NCBI GenBank assembly: GCA_039621445.1
Contig: CP154956.1
Location: 56,741,220-56,805,219, forward strand
Length of the DNA: 64,000 nucleotides
Source: Euglena gracilis
Lineage: Eukaryota > Euglenida > Euglenophyceae > Euglenales
Reading direction: 5' to 3'
The translations under genes were made by a program, and so were the position numbers. Under the pieces are notes generated by a model, which was given only the letters and a program-made list of their open reading frames with translations, was not told the origin of the DNA and did no database searches. This document shows, one piece after another, positions 1-10,650 of this stretch. Each line of letters begins with the position of its first letter. Positions within the stretch are counted from its first letter, which is position 1.

Positions 1-220
1 GGCCCACTCCACCAGAGGAGCAGGAGTTGGTTTACTCACAAAATTGGGCCTTTCTGCACAAGAAGTTTGTGAAATTGGCCAGAGGAGGGGGGTGGAAGCT
101 TTTACAGCCCACTACCAACGACTTGGTGCCCAAGGTGCCCTGGAAAATGCCCTGGCCCCCCTATTTTCAGTGCACAATCAGGCCTCACAAGGGCAAAGTG
201 CGGAGCCCGAGGTGTCTCGT

Positions 221-579
221 ACTCCCTCGAGGAAAACCGACAAGGGAGGATGGGACACCGAGGGCGAAGCCCAAAGACCTTGTGAGCCCAACCCCCCCAC
301 CCATAAAAGAAAATTTGTGTTCAAAAGCCCTCGGTCAGAAAATGGGGGCCAGGGGGGGCAGAGGGGGGGGACCCCCCCCCAGGGGCAAGAAGCCACGTCG
401 CCAAGTCGGAGCAGCATCGTCAGCCAACTCCGGCGAGGCGGCACCAAGCAGGACCTCCTAACCCAGCGCAGCGAACAATCACACAACAAACCGCCGGCGA
501 GCAAGGAATGGCCTCACAAGGTCTTTGTGCTTCGCCCTCGGTGTCCCTTCCTCCCTTGTCGGTTTTCCTCAAGGGAGTA
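221..579. repeat. Long inverted repeat, arms about 66 nt
   Basis: The segment 221-286 is close to the reverse complement of 513-579, with about 225 nt between the arms. The right arm contains the string CGCCCTCGGTGTCCC and is preceded by ACCGCCGGCGAGCAAGG. That leading motif recurs at about 14,560 and 14,663, and a diverged copy of the arm lies at 15,296-15,360. These copies lie just outside the two DIRS-like relics of the window, so they may be terminal or subterminal parts of those elements. This is inferred from position only. Confidence 0.7.
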
Positions 580-2100
580 CGATGACATGGTGTGTGGGCA
601 AAAAGCTTTCAGATTCGCATCACCTTCAAAATCCCATTTTGCATTACTTTAAAATTAAAATAGATGAGTAGAACGTGCGCAAATGTAGGCGCAAAGCCGT
701 AAGCTAACAGGACAGGGCATTGCCTAAATGTGAAAAAATCTGTCCAAGCACGTTCAATGAAAAATCCACAAGGAAAATGGCCCAAAAAGGAGCATTTTCT
801 TTTGGCAAAATCAACTCAACTTCGGGAAAAAAAATAGTTTCCGGCATCCTCCGACAATCATCAATCCCCCCATGTGTGCACAACTCCGTCTGCAACCACG
901 TGCCCAAACCCAAGCAAAAAACCTGGTTAGCCCGAGCGTAAATCCATGGCAAAATCCTTGCGCAAACCTCCGCACCAATCTGTGCGCACATCTGTCAGCT
1001 AATCCATGTGCAGTCATGTATGCTCGCCGCTGCGAAAACCCGTCCGCTGACCGCTGATTTGTGTGCCTTGTACGGCTCGCCCTTATGCAAACCCGTGTGC
1101 TTGCTAACCCATGAGCTAACACGTGCAAACAACCATATGCACAGTACGAGCTGAAGGGTTTTTAGGAGTAGGATCAGGTTTGGGATCCGCAAGGCAGAAA
1201 TTGATTCAATTTGGGGACAAATTTGGGCTGAAGGGCTGAGAGCCAGGTCCCCTGTCGGGAAGACTTTCAAGTTGCACTTTTGCCCGAATAATTCCAAATT
1301 TCAGCCATAATTTGGCTCAACTGGGTGCGAAATCAGGCCGAACTTATTCTGATGTTTCCAATGTTTCTTTTTTTCCGTTCATTTCAAAACTTCCGATGTT
1401 TGGGACACTTTCGGAACTCCCCCCTAGAGCCCCAACGGACCCCCTGGGGGCGGTTGGGGCTCGCTGCCCTATGCACATAGTGATGACGTCGCGTGGAATA
1501 AAAATTCACAAGTTAGTAAAGTAGGAATTGGAATTAGACAAGCACTTGGGGGAATTATTTGCAACGTCAATATGTCTGCTAAATTCAAAAAGCTTATTGA
1601 AATTGCCCTTGGGGTTCCTTCATGCCCGCAAATCAGAGCAATATGTGCACCACGAAACAAATACACATCAAGCGTGCAATCTCATCGAGTTCATCTAGCG
1701 GCGAGTCTGAGCAGGCGGAGCCATCCAATCCTGAACCTCCACAGTCTATTGCAGGCACACCGGGACTCGTCCCCAACGTTGGGCTCCAGCTGCCCCAAAA
1801 GTCCCAGCGTGTCACTGCAATGGGATGGGCCAGACCTTCGCCCCCTTCACAACCCGCACACCCATATGACCGTTTCCCATAGGCCCAGGTGAGCTGGGCG
1901 CGGGGCTCCGTCCCAGCGGCGAAAGCCTGGGCAGGACCAAGCCCACGAGGCTGCTATGCCACACCGGCAGCCGGCGGACGGCGAGCAAAAGCTTTTTTTT
2001 GCACCTGAGGTCGCAAAAACAGTCTCAAATTGTGGCAGAAAATGCTCCCCCCCCAACAACATGTCAATGAATCAGAAATGGCACTCATCCCCCCTGTGAA
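580..2100. other. Stretch without a supported gene
   Basis: No conserved coding motif was recognised. At 910-1,140 there is a loose repetition of words such as TGCGCAAAC, GCTAACC and CATGTGC. A short plus-strand open frame at 1,622-1,882 is rich in Ser, Pro and Gln and could be a remnant of the first reading frame of the DIRS-like element that follows. No start signal or homology supports it. Confidence 0.4.
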
Positions 2101-2129
2101 ACCCCACCAAAATTGTCCACTCACCAAAA

Positions 2130-3935
2130 AATAAGAGCAAACTTGGACCTGAACCAGGCAGAAAGGATTATGCAGGATATCGAGAATCCCGTTCAGTGAA
2201 AAGTGTGGAGAACTTGAGCACCCGACACCTGATGCCCTGGTTTTGATTTCAAAACCAGAAGGGGGTCAGACAAAATGGAGGATACCAAGCGACTGCAGAG
2301 AATTAAATCAACAATTCTCAGTGACACCTTTCAAGCTAGATCACATCCAGCATATTTTTACAGTTCTGGGAATTGGCCACTGGGCTGCCAAAATAGAACC
2401 TCAAGCGTTCTTATTTTCACTGCCCATTGAGCCAGGCCCAAATGCCATTTTTAAGACACGAAGTTGTGGGGGGGTGGCAGAATTTTTAACTTCCAAGCGG
2501 GCTGTTTTGGCCTAAATGTCATGCCCCAGAAATTTAGGGGAGCCTTTAAGAAATTCGAAGAGCTTTGGAGAAAAATGGAGCATACGGGTATTTATATACC
2601 TGGACGGCATTTTGTTAGTGGCCCCGACCAAGAGCATATTGCAAAATCATGTCAACACAGTGGTGAGGGATTTAACCACATCAAGATTCAATATCAATGT
2701 AAGAACACCCATCCTGCACCCCACGTAGGTCATGAACCACCTGGGTTTTCAACTCAATTTCCAAGCAGGAAATTTGCAAGCGCCCCCCAGAAAAAAATGA
2801 CTAAAAAAAGGAGTTAGACAAGGTTGTGAAACGGCATTTTCCCACAAAGGGCAACAAGGGAGTTACACTCAGGAGCAAGCATCCATGCATGGGGGGTGGG
2901 GGGTGGACATTCGTACAGGAAAAATGTGTACGAATTTTGGAGAGAAAGCTCCATTTTCACATCAATATCAGAGAGCTGAGGGGAGCAATAAATACAGTCC
3001 AAAATGTAAGCAAACCTGGGATACTGTGTGATTTCCAGTGGACAATAAGGTTATTTTACTATTACCTGACAAAGGGGGGTGTAAGAAAAGACCCCTTCAA
3101 TTCAATGCTGAGACCTTTTTTCAGGTGGAGCATGGAGAAACCTAAATCACCAGGTAAATTGGGTCCAATACAAGGAATGCCTACAGACCCCATAAGCAGG
3201 TGGGAGATGGACAACGGGGATTATTCACTGGACCCTCAAAATTTTCAATGGCTAAAGCAGCATTTCAAAAAATTTATACCATGCCCCCCCCGAGCTATTC
3301 CCGTCCCCGGGACCCTTTACGGCCCAATGGGAACAGTACGGGGGGGGGAACAGCTCGGGGGGGGGGACCTAGGTCCCCCCCCCGAGCTATTCCCATACCC
3401 GACCCTCGGGCAACCCAAAAGGGGTCATTTTTGGCCACTTTTTGGATGTTCGCAAAAAATGGTCAATTTTGAGCACATTTGCCAAAAGGTGATTTTTGAA
3501 AATGGTCCAAAAACGTCGATTTTTGACCACTTTCTTAGGAAGTTCTTTATAAAAAGTGCTATGACAGTGAGCTATTCCCGTACCCCCAATGGGAATAGCT
3601 CGGGGGGGGGAATAGCTCGGGGGGGGGGGGGGGGATGGTAACCTTGAAAACAGATTACCACGCAACAAAAAAACTACCAAAAATTGTGGCCAGGCGGCCT
3701 GATTGGGAAGCTTCAGTGGTGGATGCACTACAATTTCCACTGGACAATCTGGGGGGATTGAGTGCCAATCCCCCCTTGTCATATATTCAAAAATTACCAC
3801 CCAGAATGACAGCATTTTCCACATTTTCCGCAGACCAAAATTTTGATGGTCACTCCTTATTGGGATTCAGCATTGTGGTAGCCCCAATTAATCAACATGA
3901 AAGTTCCAGGGACTCCTGCCTGCAAATCACCCCTC
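2130..3935 (+). mobile_element. DIRS-like retrotransposon relic (RT and RNase H), broken
   Basis: Plus-strand remains of a reverse transcriptase of the DIRS/Ngaro type, spread over several frames. The fingers region reads SKPEGGQTKWR then DCRELNQQF and PFKLDHIQ at 2,243-2,360. The catalytic palm motif is at about 2,590-2,620 as YLDGILLV, so the second Asp of the usual DD pair is Gly here. The RNase H-like part follows at 2,950-3,250 (HINIRELRGAI, TKGGVRKDPFN, SRWEMDNGDYSLDPQNF). A tail with FPLDNL and SANPPLSYI lies at 3,720-3,790, after a C/G-ended insertion. Frameshifts, stops and the altered palm motif show it is inactive. The minus-strand relic at 12.2-14.6 kb is a related copy. No tyrosine recombinase or methyltransferase domain was seen. 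Confidence 0.75.
3283..3634. mobile_element. Small element with CCCCCCGAGCTATTCCC ends inserted in the DIRS relic
   Basis: The segment starts with a C-run followed by GAGCTATTCCCGT and ends with the inverse, GGGAATAGCTC followed by a G-run. Internal copies of the same motif occur at about 3,340-3,405 and 3,568-3,605. It interrupts the reading frame of the DIRS-like relic between its RNase H part and its tail, so it inserted later. A related inverted motif (GGGGGAATAGCTTGGGG) occurs at 42,150-42,200. Confidence 0.65.
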
Positions 3936-3942
3936 ACAGGAA

Positions 3943-4381
3943 TATGTTCAAAAGCAGCAAATGGGATAAAATGCTGAACGTGCGTTTTTTTTCAATAACG
4001 TCCATAATATCAGAGGCTTGGGGGGGTGCTGAGCCATCCCCCAGAAGCTTCCAACGTTCAGAAATGATAAACCTTATCGTTTTTCTTTTTCTTTCAGTGG
4101 TCAAAGATTGTCCACGGTACTGAGGGTGTAAAAGGTTGGAAGCCAAGACGCACTCATGGAAAAACATCTGGTCCCTGTTTTCACAGTACGTCTTCACTTT
4201 TTGCCGCTCAGCCTCAGGCAAGTCTGTTGCTACGTTTTCCAGGTGTCCCCAAACTTCAATGTACTTTTCCAGGGCCACCCCCAGTGTCACGTCAGAGCCT
4301 TGCACAACCTTCAGGAATTTACTCATGTCCTTTGTCACATTGAGTAGCCTGCCAAATTCACCCAGAATGTGGTTTTGCAAA
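3943..4381 (-). pseudogene. hAT-like transposase fragment, C-terminal region
   Basis: Read on the minus strand, this exon-like segment opens after a pyrimidine tract and AG at 4,382 and encodes about 140 residues. Motifs such as ALEKYIEVWGHLENVATDLP, then CVLASNLLHPQYRGQSLT, resemble the part of hAT-family transposases where the chain turns to 'fLdPryrg'. The catalytic Asp/Glu residues and the dimerisation motif cannot be placed. The frame drifts into low-information sequence after about 4,000. I infer a decayed hAT transposase. This matters because many short elements in the window have hAT-type CAGGGG/CCCCTG ends. Confidence 0.5.
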
Positions 4382-4452
4382 CCTGAAAGGAAAAGGTATA
4401 AATAAAGTTGCGAACCTTTGCCTTGAAAAATTGAATTAACTGGATTGAAGCG

Positions 4453-4761
4453 TCAGCTACGTGGTGACCTCTGGGGGTGCACCTCCATTTTCTCCAAAAT
4501 CACCCAAAGAAGTGAGAAAGCACTTTGATAGCGCTTTGAACTGGGGTTTCTCCCCAGGAAATAGTCAATGGTCTGATTTTGTACTGGTTTCCCCTCCAAC
4601 ATTTTCCTGAGCAAATCATGCAAAGAAGCGGCCGTCTGTGGGGGTGGATTCGTGGAACCATTTTTGAAACTTTGTTTTTGGGAAAGGTTCCACGTAACTG
4701 ACGGCTTTCCAGCAGAAGAGGACACAGCACAATCATGGTGGTCCCTGTACAACGATGTCAA
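4453..4761 (-). pseudogene. Minus-strand exon-like frame next to the hAT fragment
   Basis: An open frame of about 100 codons with protein-like composition: SLHDLLRKMLEGKPVQNQTI, then DYFLGRNPSSKRYQSAFSLL. It lies upstream of the hAT-like fragment in the same direction and may be an earlier exon of the same transposase gene. No family was recognised for it. The conclusion rests on orientation and proximity only. Confidence 0.35.
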
Positions 4762-4784
4762 AATCTGGGCAGAGATTTTTTTCG

Positions 4785-5325
4785 AACCATTTTCCCGTCA
4801 TTTTGAAAAATAATGTTTAAAAAAAACTGATTTTTTCAGAAAAAATTTGCTTTTTTAAAAAAATATGAATTTTTGAAAAAAATTTGATTTTTTTTAAAAA
4901 AAATTGATTTTTTAAAAGAAAATTGATTTTTTAAAAAAATTTAAATATTTTTTTATTTTTTTAAAACATTATGGCCCCCGCAACCCCCCCCGCAACCCCC
5001 CCCCACCCCGCAACCCGACCGGAGGCCCAATTCTGGGAAAACTTCTTTTGTGTAGGAGATGCCTAATTTTGGTTAAAATATAGTTGTCGTCCACAATTTT
5101 GGCTCCAATAAGGACAAATGGGTCAAGATTTTGGGTTGGCGATGCCCAATTTGGAACCAAAATCCTAATTTGATGTGTGGAAATGCCAAATTTTTGGTGG
5201 AATCATCCAAATTTTGCGACTTGGTGATTTCTAATTTTGACTTGGAAAAATCGGTCCCCCGCCGCCGCAACCCCCCCGGTAACCTCCCGCAACCCCCCCC
5301 CCCCTCCCCGTAACCCGACTCACCC
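4785..5325. repeat. A/T hairpin tract followed by a C-run element
   Basis: 4,785-4,968 is almost pure runs of T and A repeating around the word AAATTGATTTTTT, so it can fold back on itself. 4,972-5,325 opens with CCCGCAACCCCCCCCGC and closes with a similar CCCGCAACCCCCC and GTAACCCGAC block, bracketing about 230 nt of ordinary sequence. The arrangement resembles the other C/G-ended elements here but is in direct orientation. No gene is seen. Confidence 0.5.
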
Positions 5326-5486
5326 TAAGGACCTGACACACACACGCCATCCAACGGCAAGCTCAGCACAAAACCCCCCAGGCCCTTTATATTGAAGAAG
5401 AAGGCGTGTCAGTGGAAAATGAGCCTCGCTCATTTTCCGTTTGGAGGATTGAGGTGCCACTCTCCTTTGTCCCCATATATTTTCTC

Positions 5487-5509
5487 ACTTTCCGAGTGTC
5501 TATTTTTTT
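5487..5509 (+). other. Spliced-leader-like sequence
   Basis: The 23 nt from 5,487 read ACTTTCCGAGTGTCTATTTT followed by TTT. The Euglena gracilis spliced leader, as I remember it, begins ACTTTCTGAGTGTCTATTTT and continues with more T and then CG. That gives one mismatch over 23 positions. It is followed by GAGCTG rather than by a GT splice donor, so it does not look like an SL-RNA gene. A retroposed SL-bearing transcript is a better fit. A chance match of this length is very unlikely. Confidence 0.7.
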
Positions 5510-5511
5510 GA

Positions 5512-5640
5512 GCTGCAACTGTCCTGCACTCTTTGTGATTCCTTCTTGCACCAACCGCGCGTTCTTTCTGCACAGCATAACCCAAGGATTGCTTTCTTCA
5601 TCGGCCTACCAGGATTCAAAGAGTTCAGGACAGTTGCAGC
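5512..5640. repeat. Perfect 15-bp inverted repeat with 99-nt loop
   Basis: GCTGCAACTGTCCTG at 5,512-5,526 is exactly repeated in inverse at 5,626-5,640. The left arm starts 2 nt after the spliced-leader match. The layout resembles a short nonconventional intron with pairing ends, or a small inverted-repeat insertion. Confidence 0.75.
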
Positions 5641-6270
5641 CTGCAAAAAAACAAATTTTGTAATTAGGACAGGCTCCCCCTAGTTCAATTTGGTTTTTTG
5701 TTAAATTTTAAAACCTGGCGCCGCCCACACGGACAGAAACTTGAAACCAAAATCAGGAAAAAAAATGGGGCTTTTGGGATCTCCTTCCCATCCTCTTCGT
5801 GCTGACCCAAACCCCCTTTACCAATCATACCTGTAATTGTGCAACACAACTCATTTTCTGCTCACGAGTCCTCTGTTTATCGGGGTCGTCAGATTTGGAG
5901 AGAGTGAAACCAACCACAAGTGTCATGGGAAAGGCGCCCTACATCAAAATTGGGCGTAAAGGCCACTGTGGAAGCAATGTCGTCCCATCTGTATTTGGGC
6001 TTTTGGGCATTTTTCGGGCAGCCACAGAGGAAACTAAAGGACAACTTTTAGAGGTGGGGTTCACAAAAATTCATTGAAAAAAGCATCGCCCACCACATTG
6101 GTGTCTTTGGAAACACAACAGCCTGCCAGAAACCTTTGTTTCGAGAAGCCAGTGAATGATTCACAAGGCAAAGTGCAGAAAAAAAGAAGCTGTTGCCAGA
6201 TTTTTTCCCGTCGTTTTCGAAGGCTAGTCATTTTAGTGTTTTATAGACCCTACCCACAAAACCAGCCACT
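5641..6270. other. Stretch without a supported gene
   Basis: Only weak coding-like text is visible. One example is a minus-strand frame at about 5,850-5,945 reading VVGFTLSKSDDPDKQRTREQ, flanked by plausible splice dinucleotides. It could be another exon of the transposase-like gene to its left. No family was recognised. Confidence 0.3.
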
Positions 6271-6274
6271 GAAG

Positions 6275-7605
6275 GCTTTTTTCCGGCAAATCTGGCAAAT
6301 CGGCCAACCCTTCCCCCGGATTTTTTAGGGCCTGGACATCTGGCAATTCAACCCCCCCCCGCATGTTTATTTCTTTGCCTGGCAAATGTGGCGGTTCAGC
6401 CACCCCCCCCCCTGCAGAATTTCTTTTGAACGGCAAATCTGGCAATTCGGCCAACCCCCCCCCGCTGAGGGTTTTTTTTGTCCGGCAATTTTAGCAATTC
6501 CCCCCGCATGATTTTTTTTGCCAGCAAATCTGGCAATATTTAAAAAAAAATTCAACCCCACCCCCCGCACGATTCTTTTTGGGCAGCAAATGTGGTGATT
6601 GAGCCATCCCCCCAAGAAGATTTTTTGGCTGGGAGACCTTGCAATTCGTCCAGCCCTCCCACAGGGTTTTTTTTTGCCGGAAAACCTGGCAATTCGGCCA
6701 GTCCCACCCCCCCAGGAATTTCTTGGCCGGCACATCTGGCAATTCAACCCCACATGATTTTTTTTGGTCGGCAAATGTAGCGATTCGGCGCCCCACCCTT
6801 TCCGCAGAATGTTTTGTTTGGCCGGCAAATCTGGCGATTCAGGCAGCCCCCTCCCCAGGATTTTTTTGGCAAGCAAAAATGGCAATTCGGCCAGCCACTC
6901 CCAAGATTTCTTTGGCCGGCAAATCTGGCAATTCACCCCCCCCCCCCCCGCATGATTCTTTTTGGCCGGCAAATGTGGCGATTCAGCCTGCCCCCCACCA
7001 GAATATTTCTTTGGCTGGCAAATCTTGCAATTCAGCAAGCCCTCCACCGGTTTTTTTTTTTGGCCGGCAAACATGACAATGCAGCCCCCCCCCCAGGATT
7101 GTTTTGGCCGGCAAATCCAGCAATTCGGTCAGCCCACGCCCAGGATTGTTTTTGCTGGCAAATCTGGCAGTTCAACCCACCCCACATGATTCTTTTGGCC
7201 AGCAAATGTGGCGATTCAGCCAGCCCCTTCCCCTTCAGAAATTTTTTGGCCGGCAAATCTGGTAATTCGGCCACCCCCCCCCCCGCCACACCTGAGGGTT
7301 TTTTTGGGGCCGGCAAATCTGGCAATTCAGCCAGCCCCCTCGCCAGGGTTTTTTTTTGACCGGCAAATCTGGCAATTAAGCCACCCCCCCCCCCGAGTGT
7401 TTTTTTTTGGCCGTAAAATCTGGCATTTCGGCCACCCCCCCCCCTCCCCCTCCCCCCCGGTAGGATTTTTTTGGCAGTCAAATCTGGCAATTCCCCCCAA
7501 GTCTTTTTTTTTGGCGCATTCCTGGCCATTCAGCCCCCCCCCCCCCCACCCAGAATTTTTCTGCCCAGCCAATCTGACAGATCGGTCAGCCCCCCCCCCC
7601 TCCAA
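6275..7605. repeat. Minisatellite, about 22-24 copies of a 50-65 bp unit
   Basis: A core close to GGCCGGCAAATCTGGCAATTC recurs every 50-65 bp through the whole tract. Between cores there is a C-run of 6-11 and a T-run of 5-10. Units vary by point changes and by run length. Long open frames exist on both strands (repeating LPDLPAKK on the minus strand and AGKSGNSA on the plus strand). They follow from the repeat lacking stop codons and are not taken as genes. Confidence 0.92.
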
Positions 7606-8705
7606 GCACTCTGACTTGACGTGACGAACCAGGCGTAACGCAACCCACGTCGCCAACGACTGAAGCATCATCAACGACTGTTGCACTGGTAGGAGATGAA
7701 GCTCGCCGGCTCAGCGCTTTGCAAAAATGACATTTGCATTCTCTCCACTTTTCTTTTCGCCACTCCCCCCCCAAAAAATAAAAAAAACAGCCAACCAAGT
7801 GTCCCCGCCCACCTTCCCGATACTGTAATCTACCCCGAATAACACAAACAAAACACGCATTTTTCTTAATGCCCAGATAAGCAAAACGATGATGGCCGGG
7901 GCCAAATGATGATGATGGCCGGGGCCGGGGCCGACACCAATGTGGTGTGCGATGCTTTGTTCAATGAACTTTTGTGAACCCCACCTTCAAAAATTATCCT
8001 TTAGTTTCCTCGGTGGCTGCCCAAAAAAAAAATGACCAAAAAAAGCCCAAATCCAGCTGGGACTTTTCGGCAAAATTTTGAACTGAAAACCGCTTCTGAT
8101 TGGCTGGCTGGGAGAAATAATTTGGGAGAGCAGGATGAGGGATTTATTTCAGAGGGAAATTAAATCACCAAGGGGTGGAATGCACGGGAAAAGGACGGGG
8201 GGGGGGTGCAAAAAAAACATTGCAGTTGGGCAGGTCAAAAAAATACACTTCAAAAAAGACTGCAGATACGCAAACACAGACACTGAAAACTCCTTTGAAA
8301 TGTGGGTATGGATGTGACTATGGACTTCTAAAAATCCAAATATTTCCCATAAATTTAATGTAACAAAAACCCAGAAAAGAATACCGTGTGTGCGGCTCGC
8401 GTATAGATTTTCCACACAAGCAGCACGAAAAAAGATCTAAAAAAAATTCAAAAACAAATCATTTGATGATGCCCCTGGTGTGCCTTGCGATACTTCACTC
8501 CTTGGTGTGTGCTGTGAAACTTCACTCCCCACATCCATCACCACTGCCGGACGCTGAGCAGGTTTGGCGCTTGGGGACCCTTGCGGGCTGCAATGGCTGT
8601 GGTCCTCACATGTTCCCCATCACGTTGTACGAGGGCTGTTGTTCACAGGTGTCAGGTCCAAATATTTTGAAATCTTAATGCAAAATGAATAAATAAGGTG
8701 GGTAG
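7606..8705. other. Stretch without a supported gene
   Basis: Mostly ordinary AT-leaning sequence. A GATGATGATGGCCGGGGCC duplication lies at 7,888-7,932. A plus-strand frame at 8,465-8,678 has a hydrophobic start (PLVCLAILHSLVCAVKLHS) but no supporting splice signals or recognisable family. I see no convincing gene. Confidence 0.35.
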
Positions 8706-8707
8706 AT

Positions 8708-8990
8708 CTGGCCTGGGGGGGGGTTGTGGGCCGACCCAAGGGTCGGCCTACGGTCGCCTACGGTCGCCCAAGGAGCCGTCCGGGAGACCCCCTAGTGGGC
8801 CGACCCTAGGGTCGCCGGCTTAGGGTCGAGTTGGGGTCGTGGGCCGACCCCAGGGTCGACTTAGGGTCGGCCCACCCCACGACCTCCCCCCCCCCCCGTT
8901 CCAGAATCTGGCCTGGCGGGGAGGGGGGGGTAGTGGGCCTACCCTAGTGTCGGCCCACGGTCGCCAAAGGTCGCCAACGTGAACCACAAA
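8708..8990. repeat. Palindromic GGTCGGCC repeat cluster
   Basis: Words such as GTGGGCCGACCC, AGGGTCGGCC and ACGGTCGCC alternate in both orientations. The cluster is bounded by ATCTGGCCTGG plus a G-run at 8,707 and again at about 8,907. It could fold extensively. It is non-coding. Confidence 0.7.
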
Positions 8991-9087
8991 AACAACTTAG
9001 CCCCAAATTATGTTGCCAACATAGAAGGGAATTTGTTATTTCGGGTCCCTGGGTACCAGGAACCATGACTCGATTCCAAATTACCAT

Positions 9088-9393
9088 GCCCCCCCCCGAG
9101 TTAGTCCCCCCCCCGTATTAGTCACCTTTGGGCCCCATGCCAAAAAAATTTCCGAATGGAAACATTTTTCTGTAAAAAAAACACCAAAACTGGACACCCA
9201 CAATTTTTCGCTTGTTGCCATCCATGAAAAGTGCACTGGAATTCCCAAAAACAACCTTGAAACCCCCCAAGACTTTGGGTGGGGGGCAAAATTTGGGCAA
9301 AAATTGCTTCCCCCCCCCCCGAGTTAGTCACCCCCCCCCCTATTAGTCACCCTTGCGGAATTTCCCTTCCAGGGGGAGTGACTAACTGGGGGG
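9088..9393. mobile_element. C/G-ended element with GAGTTAGT termini
   Basis: The left end is a C-run, GAGTTAGTCCCC and TATTAGTCACC. The right end holds another C-run GAGTTAGTCACC copy at 9,319-9,342 and then the inverse GGAGTGACTAACT with a G-run at 9,374-9,396. Internal sequence (9,120-9,310) is unremarkable. The layout is of a small non-autonomous element with duplicated terminal motifs. Confidence 0.6.
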
Positions 9394-9865
9394 GGGCACG
9401 GTACCTCAGGGTATAAATATGTCACCCAAAAACCCAAAAAACGTGCAAGAGAGGTTCCCGTCAGTCGGCCACCTGCTTTTTGGCGGTAAAGGATTGGGGA
9501 CAAGTATAAGCCCAAGGAAAATGCGCCCGGAAGGTTTTCTGTTCCAGAATCCCGTCCTCGCTGTTTGGTTGTGCCTAAGGCACTTGAGTCAACTTCTTTT
9601 TGGCCCTAAGGCCCATAACGTTGCCCGCCATCAAAAATTCCTTTTCCAGTCCTAAGACCAGCCCCCCCCCCCCACTCCTCTCCCTTTCCCCCCGGCTGGC
9701 TACGGCAGTTGGATCTGCAAAGTAGGTTCTTCTCCCTGGCCAGTTCTGACTGGCCAAGTGCCCCCGCCCCCTTCCACACCCACCCCAGAAATCTTTTCTG
9801 AGTTCTGAAATATACCACCTACTTATTATGGTGTGCACGCTGCACGCTGTGCGTAGTCTTACTAG

Positions 9866-9990
9866 CACGAAGCGCTTTTGGGACTTCGCCCTCGCGGGGT
9901 GGGGGGGGCTTTCAACCGAAGCTGGTTTTGGGACTTCGCCCTTTCATGGGGGGAAGGCTTTCAGCCGAAGGTGATTTTTGGGATTTCATT
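9866..9990. repeat. Tandem duplication around GGGACTTCGCCCT
   Basis: Two or three imperfect copies of a unit of about 60 bp: CGAAGCGCTTTTGGGACTTC at 9,869, then CGAAGCTGGTTTTGGGACTT at 9,919, then a diverged third copy. Each is separated by a G-run and GGCTTTCA. It is non-coding. Confidence 0.65.
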
Positions 9991-10484
9991 CGGTTTTCAT
10001 CCAAAGCTGACTTCTTGTTTAAACAAAACGGAAACCGTTTTCTGGTTTGGTTGTAGGCATAGCTGGCACTTCGATTAAAACGAAGTAAAAAAGCACACGT
10101 TTTTTTTCGGCGCACCCCGTTTTCACACCGGAAACCAGGATTGAACCCGGATTTTCTTAAAACCGTTAACCAAATTAACGGGCTTCCCCACAGCAGACAA
10201 GGGGATCCTAACGAGTCCTAGGATTCCTAACGAATTTCGCGTTTTTAGCTTCAACGGGTGCACTTTGCGTCGTGCCCCAAAAAAGGAGTGGATTTGTGCC
10301 GGTTGTCGTTAAGTACCAGTCCCCCAGTCCCCTGACTGCCGAACAAGGCATCGCGTGGCAGCGTCATGCACCTCCATAGCTGTGACGGCACCCCCCTCCT
10401 CCGTGCCCGCCTCACATCACGTCCCACCTGGTCCCTGAGGTCCATTCATCTGTCCATTTTCACGAAAAAAAAATTGCATCAACG

Positions 10485-10650
10485 GGTGCGCTATAGTGCA
10501 CCCGTTGACGGTGGAATCCGTTAACGGGTGCCCACATAGGAAATCGGGGTCCGTCAACGGGCGCACTACAGTGCACCTGTTGACGGTGGAATCCGTTAAC
10601 GGGTGTCCACATGGGAAATAGGGGTCTATCAAAGGGTGCACTATAGTGGG
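10485..10650. repeat. Tandem repeat, about 2.3 copies of a 72-bp unit
   Basis: The unit contains a self-complementary core of the form GCACTATAGTGCACCCGTTGA, followed by CGGTGGAATCCGTTAACGGG and a TGGGAAAT-type spacer. Copies begin near 10,489, 10,560 and 10,634. The core palindrome (GTGCACTATAGTGCAC-like) can form a hairpin in each copy. Confidence 0.8.

Larger units (their letters stand above)
5387..5640 (-). pseudogene. Minus-strand exon-like segment
   Basis: A good 3' splice signal (T-run then GCAG) ends at 5,641, and a minus-strand frame overlaps 5,387-5,578 (RKNARLVQEGITKSAGQLQL, then KKIDTRKVRKYMGTKESG). It could be an early exon of the hAT-like gene downstream. The segment also contains the reverse complement of the spliced-leader match and a 15-bp inverted repeat, so the coding reading is uncertain. 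Confidence 0.3.

Noticed and set aside
6367-7624. Several long open frames on both strands
   Set aside because: They are the minisatellite unit read without stops. Composition is periodic and changes frame with homopolymer length.
10120-10190. tRNA-like B-box (GGTTCAATCC) on the minus strand
   Set aside because: The T-arm does not form five pairs and no acceptor or anticodon arm can be drawn around it.
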